From positions 1-64,000 of the forward strand of contig JAFVZT010000030.1 in assembly GCA_017508045.1 (NCBI GenBank): a stretch of 64,000 bases of DNA, in the 5' to 3' direction. The stretch is from Oscillospiraceae bacterium. Lineage in GTDB: Bacteria; Bacillota; Clostridia; Oscillospirales; Oscillospiraceae. Below are positions 60,682 to 64,000 of this stretch, piece by piece. How positions within the stretch are numbered: the stretch's first letter is position 1; every line of letters begins with the position of its first letter. Under the pieces are notes generated by a model that saw only the letters and a program-made list of their open reading frames with translations, did not search any database and had not been told where the DNA came from. The position numbers were made by a program, and so were the translations under genes.

Positions 60682-61485
60682 TTATTTCCCCAGCTCCAGT
60701 GTCCGTTCATAGGCACGGGTCACCGCATCCATGGTGCTTGCCCGGAAGCCTCCCTGCTCCAGAGCCTCCACACCGGCAATGGTCGTGCCGCCGGGAGAAC
60801 ACACCGCATCCTTTATCTGTCCGGGATGTCTTCCCGTCTCCTGCAAAAGCTTTGCCGTTCCCATCAGGGTTTGGCTTGCATAGCGCATTGCCTTATCCCG
60901 GGGCAGTCCGCAGGCAACTGCGCCGTCTGCCAAGGCCTCAGCAAACAGGCACACAAAGGCAGGTCCGCAGCCGGACAAAGCGCTGCCGGCATCAATGAGC
61001 TTTTCCGGCAAATGATCCAGAAGACCGGCAACGGAAAGAGACTTTGTAAAGGCTTCTACCGCATCTTCAGATATATTATTGGTATAATCATACAAAATCA
61101 TACCGCCGCCTACGCTGACAGGCATATTGGGCATAATGCGAATAATTGGATACTCTGCCCCAACCATGCGGCGAATCTCTGCCATAGAAACACCGGCTGC
61201 CATGGAAATCAGCACCGGAGTATTTTTACGAGCTGCCAAAACCGGGGCAATTTCCGAAAGCACACTGGCCATAACCTGAGGCTTCACCCCAAGCCAGACA
61301 AAGTCCGCTTTTTCTGCCACCTCCTTGACACTTGCTGCGCAGCAGCCTAATTCCTTTGCCAGTGCCTCTGCTACCGGCGCATAGGAATCGGAAAGGAATA
61401 TGCAATCCGGGGATACTGCCTTTGCGGTGGCTCTTGCCAACGCGCCGCCCATATTCCCCGTTCCGATAAAGCCAAAGGTTTTCAT
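60682..61485 (-). CDS. proC: Pyrroline-5-carboxylate reductase
   Basis: 267 aa. NADPH-binding start GFIGTGNMGGALARA, later MPNMPVSVGGG and the signature near SGCGPAFVCLFAEALADGAV ... VCSPGGTTIAGVEALE. Last step of proline synthesis; third gene of proBAC, 26 bp after proA. Confidence 0.96.
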   Translation of the reverse strand: MKTFGFIGTGNMGGALARATAKAVSPDCIFLSDSYAPVAEALAKELGCCAASVKEVAEKADFVWLGVKPQVMASVLSEIAPVLAARKNTPVLISMAAGVSMAEIRRMVGAEYPIIRIMPNMPVSVGGGMILYDYTNNISEDAVEAFTKSLSVAGLLDHLPEKLIDAGSALSGCGPAFVCLFAEALADGAVACGLPRDKAMRYASQTLMGTAKLLQETGRHPGQIKDAVCSPGGTTIAGVEALEQGGFRASTMDAVTRAYERTLELGK

Positions 61486-61511
61486 ACTGTTTCCTCCTTG
61501 CTAAGGATAGG

Positions 61512-62759
61512 CTAACGGATTTGTCCGTCACCGTGGATAATATATTTATAGGTGCAAAGCTCCTCCAAGCCCATAGGACCACGGGCATGGAGCTTCTGTG
61601 TGGAAATTCCGATTTCACAGCCTAAGCCGAACTCGCCGCCGTCGGTAAATCGGGTAGAGCAGTTCACATAAACCGCCGCGCTGTCAATCACCCGGGTAAA
61701 GCGCTCTGCCACGGCTTCATCTTTGGTAACAATGCATTCACTGTGTCCGGTGGAGTGAAGGGCAATATGCGCCATTGCCTGCTGGGCATCCTCTGCAACG
61801 GAAACCGCCAGAATGTAATCCAGAAATTCCGTATCGAAATCCTGTTCGGTGGCAGGTGTTCCGGGGATGATTGCCTGCGCCTTTTTATCCAGGCGCAGCT
61901 CAACGGGATTTTCCTGCCGGTTTGTTACCAAACGGTTATACAGCTTCGGCAAAAATTCCTGGGCAATATCCCGGTGGACAATGCAGCTCTCCGCCGCATT
62001 GCACACAGAAGGACGGCTGGTTTTAGCGTTTTCGATAATATTCAGCGCCATTTCCTGGTCGGCGGTTTTATCCACATAGATGTGGCAGATACCGGTGCCG
62101 GTCTGGATGCAGGGCACCTTTGCCCCTTGGGTGCAGGCCTTAATCAGTCCTGCGCCGCCACGGGGTATAAGCAAATCCACATAGCCCACCGCCCCCATCA
62201 GGTCCGTAACGCTTTGCCGGGAAGTGTCCTGCACCAGCTGAACAAGGGTTTTGGGCAGTCCCGCCGATGTAAGGCCCTCCTGCATTGCTTTTACAATGGC
62301 ATTGGCAGAGCCGAAGGCCTCCTTACCGCTGCGCAAAACGCAGGCAGAGCCGGCCTTCACCGCCAGCGCCGCCGCATCAGAGGTGACATTGGGGCGGCTT
62401 TCGTAAATGATTGCCACCACGCCCATGGCTACACCCACCCGGTCAATAACAATCCCGTTGGGGCGTTCCACCCGACTGCGCACCTGACCCACCGGGTCGG
62501 GAAGCGCCACCACCTGACGGATGCCCTCCGCCATAGCGTGGATGCGGTCAGGGCTTAATGCCAGACGGTCCAGCATAGACTGGGAAAGGCTCAATTTTGC
62601 CTTTTCCATATCCATAGCATTTGCTGTTAAGATTTTTTCCGCGTTTTGTTCCAAGGCATCCGCCATAGCAAGCAAAGCGCTGTTCTTTTGTTCGGTATCT
62701 ACCGTGGCAAGGCTGGGGGCCGCCTGCTTTGCCGCCTGTAAAATTTCCTGTGTGGTCAT
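61512..62759 (-). CDS. proA: Glutamate-5-semialdehyde dehydrogenase (gamma-glutamyl phosphate reductase)
   Basis: 415 aa from ATG 62759 (MTTQEILQAAKQAAPS) behind GGAAGG; an upstream in-frame start overlaps proB. The catalytic Cys lies in TSRPSVCNAAESCIVH, with VNCSTRFTDGGEFGLGCEIG near the end. It reduces glutamyl-5-phosphate made by ProB. Confidence 0.96.
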   Translation of the reverse strand: MTTQEILQAAKQAAPSLATVDTEQKNSALLAMADALEQNAEKILTANAMDMEKAKLSLSQSMLDRLALSPDRIHAMAEGIRQVVALPDPVGQVRSRVERPNGIVIDRVGVAMGVVAIIYESRPNVTSDAAALAVKAGSACVLRSGKEAFGSANAIVKAMQEGLTSAGLPKTLVQLVQDTSRQSVTDLMGAVGYVDLLIPRGGAGLIKACTQGAKVPCIQTGTGICHIYVDKTADQEMALNIIENAKTSRPSVCNAAESCIVHRDIAQEFLPKLYNRLVTNRQENPVELRLDKKAQAIIPGTPATEQDFDTEFLDYILAVSVAEDAQQAMAHIALHSTGHSECIVTKDEAVAERFTRVIDSAAVYVNCSTRFTDGGEFGLGCEIGISTQKLHARGPMGLEELCTYKYIIHGDGQIR

Positions 62760-62760
62760 A

Positions 62761-63543
62761 TTATTTGTTCCTTCCCACAAAGCGTGTGCCAAAATTATTG
62801 CCCTCTAAAAAGCCGTACAAAAGCTCCGGGTCTTGTCCATTGGCAATAATCATATCGATGCCCGCTTCGGTGGCAATTTGGGCGGCCTTAAGCTTAGTGG
62901 CCATACCTCCGGAGCCAAGGGACGAGCCTGTGCCGCCGGCAAGCTGCAAAATTTCGTCGGTAATCTCCTGTACCACAGGAATTAAGGTGGCATCGGGATT
63001 CTTCCGGGGGTCCTCAGTATAAAGACCGTTAATATCCGACAAAAGCAAAAGCACATCCGCTTTTATCAGCCGCGCCACAATGGCAGACAGGGTATCATTT
63101 TCTCCAATGGTGGTGTGGATACCGATTTCATCAATGGAAACCGCGTCGTTTTCGTTGATAATGGGCAGTACCTTCCAGGAAAGCAGCTGCTCTAAGCTGT
63201 CGTGAACATGGGTGCTGCGGCGAGGGTCGTGGACATCGTCCGCCGTGAGCAAAATCTGGGCAACGGTGTGGTTGTACTCAGAAAACAGCTTATCATATGT
63301 ATACATCAGTTCGCACTGACCAACCGCAGCAGCGGCCTGCTTGCCGGGCATATCCTTGGGTCTGCCGGTCAGTCCCAGCTTGCCCACGCCCATACCGATT
63401 GCGCCGGAGGACACCAATACGACCTCACAGCCGGCATTCTTCAAATCGCTGAGTACCTTACACAAAAGCTCCACACGACGGATGTTCAGCCGCCCGTTGG
63501 CGTGAGCCAGGGTAGAAGTGCCAACCTTAACGACAATACGCAT
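62761..63543 (-). CDS. proB: Glutamate 5-kinase, without PUA domain
   Basis: 260 aa. Amino-acid-kinase motifs are VVKVGTSTLAHANGR, VLVSSGAIGMGVGKLG, INENDAVSIDEI, FGENDTLS-like IGENDTLSAIVA and GTGSSLGSGGMATKLKAA. The C-terminal PUA domain of the 367-aa E. coli enzyme is absent, as in many Firmicutes. Proline feedback inhibition lies in the kinase domain, so it can remain. First gene of proBAC. Confidence 0.96.
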   Translation of the reverse strand: MRIVVKVGTSTLAHANGRLNIRRVELLCKVLSDLKNAGCEVVLVSSGAIGMGVGKLGLTGRPKDMPGKQAAAAVGQCELMYTYDKLFSEYNHTVAQILLTADDVHDPRRSTHVHDSLEQLLSWKVLPIINENDAVSIDEIGIHTTIGENDTLSAIVARLIKADVLLLLSDINGLYTEDPRKNPDATLIPVVQEITDEILQLAGGTGSSLGSGGMATKLKAAQIATEAGIDMIIANGQDPELLYGFLEGNNFGTRFVGRNK

Positions 63544-63658
63544 AACCTATCTTCCTTTTCTATACAAACATACTGTAATTATACAACACCCCATACGCAG
63601 AATCAATACGAAAGTACCCATTCTGTGTTTTTTTGATAAAATCCGTCGTTATCTGAAC

Positions 63659-63691
63659 AAAAAACCACGGGCAGGTTGCCCGTGGTTTTTT
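63659..63691. terminator. Terminator hairpin, copy 1
   Basis: A 14-bp stem AAAAAACCACGGGC / GCCCGTGGTTTTTT with loop AGGTT. It is identical over 33 bp to copy 2 at 63927-63959. Confidence 0.88.
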
Positions 63692-63720
63692 CAGCGTGTC
63701 AAAAAAGTACGATTTCTACC

Positions 63721-63891
63721 TTGGCCCCCTCTGATGAGGGGGCTGTCAGCCGGACAGGCTGACTGGGGGGAGAGAAAGACAAATCGTTCAGAAAAATCTG
63801 TAAAATATAGGTAATTCCCCTACTTTTTCTCTCCCTCAGTCTAATTGCCTAATATCGGCAATTAGACAGCTCCCTCATCAGAGGGAGCCTT
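63721..63891. repeat. MITE-like palindromic repeat unit
   Basis: The two ends are inverted copies of GGCTCCCTCTGATGAGGG-type sequence, each a hairpin in itself (GCCCCCTC-TGAT-GAGGGGGC; GCTCCCTC-ATCA-GAGGGAGC). Inside follow CAGCC/GGCTG, the inverted pair GACTGGGGGGAGAGAAA ... TTTTTCTCTCCCTCAGTC, and CTAATTGCC/GGCAATTAG. It is of the type dispersed in Ruminococcaceae genomes. Confidence 0.7.
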
Positions 63892-63926
63892 ATTCACGTA
63901 TGTATTGGGGTTCTTTGACAGACTGC

Positions 63927-63959
63927 AAAAAACCACGGGCAGGTTGCCCGTGGTTTTTT
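63927..63959 (-). terminator. Terminator hairpin, copy 2
   Basis: The same 33 bp as copy 1. It lies directly after the stop of the minus-strand partial gene at 63958-64000. Confidence 0.85.
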
Positions 63960-64000
63960 ATATCAGTCCGATATCTTTCAAAAATGCCTTCATTTCATCG
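63958..64000 (-). CDS. C-terminal end of a minus-strand gene (partial)
   Basis: Only the last 13 codons are in the window (DEMKAFLKDIGLI then TAA at 63958-63960). The following terminator supports a real gene end. The product cannot be identified. Confidence 0.4.
   Translation of the reverse strand, partial: DEMKAFLKDIGLI

Larger units (their letters stand above)
63544..63957. other. Gene-free region with duplicated terminators and a MITE-like repeat
   Basis: No credible gene. It contains two identical terminator hairpins (63659-63691 and 63927-63959) with a 171-bp repeat between them. Confidence 0.7.

Overview
The window reads as the chromosome of a Gram-positive, strictly anaerobic gut-type Clostridia bacterium, probably Oscillospiraceae/Ruminococcaceae. 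This is inferred from gene content only. The markers are a PPi-dependent phosphofructokinase, indolepyruvate:ferredoxin oxidoreductase, L27 with the Firmicutes N-terminal extension plus its protease Prp, an Agr peptide-signalling set, CIRCE and T-box regulation, strong AGGAGG ribosome binding sites, and gut-type serine-recombinase elements.

Layout. 1-4340: 5' part of a very large secreted DNRLRE/YD-repeat protein (minus strand). 4600-8080: an XRE regulator and an Agr-type quorum-sensing set (LytTR regulator, histidine kinase with an N-terminal frameshift, AgrB protease, AgrD propeptide). 8406-12629: remnant of a conjugative or mobilizable transposon (Cys-rich KTR protein, XRE, short sigma factor, HTH protein, TnpW, large serine recombinase) ending near tRNA-Val(GAC). 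13010-20192: housekeeping (rplU-prp-rpmA, obg, ymdB-like, yhaO/yhaN-like nuclease pair, mgtC-like). 20247-23124: divergent pfp and fba. 23190-24323: an anion permease. 24449-32085: an arylacetate/arylpyruvate operon (acyl-CoA ligase, Na+ symporter, iorA, iorB, paaK, double-ACT protein) behind a T-box whose specifier reads UUC (Phe).

32165-41600 is a 9.4-kb integrative element in the 3' end of tRNA-Val(CAC), flanked by 22-bp direct repeats. It carries a serine recombinase, an AbiH abortive-infection gene broken by an in-frame TGA, an XRE regulator, a PadR/HAAS/DUF4097 operon with a cytidine deaminase, a tyrosine integrase, and about 1.9 kb of non-coding DNA. That non-coding DNA holds what looks like a large, highly folded RNA, followed by iteron-like repeats and long inverted repeats.

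42030-64000: argS, an ABC-F protein with one apparently dead ATP site, htpG under CIRCE, the arginine operon argGHCJBDF with ARG-box-like sites, a VanRS-like two-component pair, a ribbon-helix-helix protein, a CofE-like ligase, and proBAC.

The least ordinary parts are the candidate structured RNA and repeat region of the tRNA-Val element, and the Phe T-box on an arylacetate operon. The latter implies that the oxidoreductase runs in the biosynthetic (reductive carboxylation) direction to make phenylalanine from phenylacetate. All functional statements come from motif reading; no database search was run.
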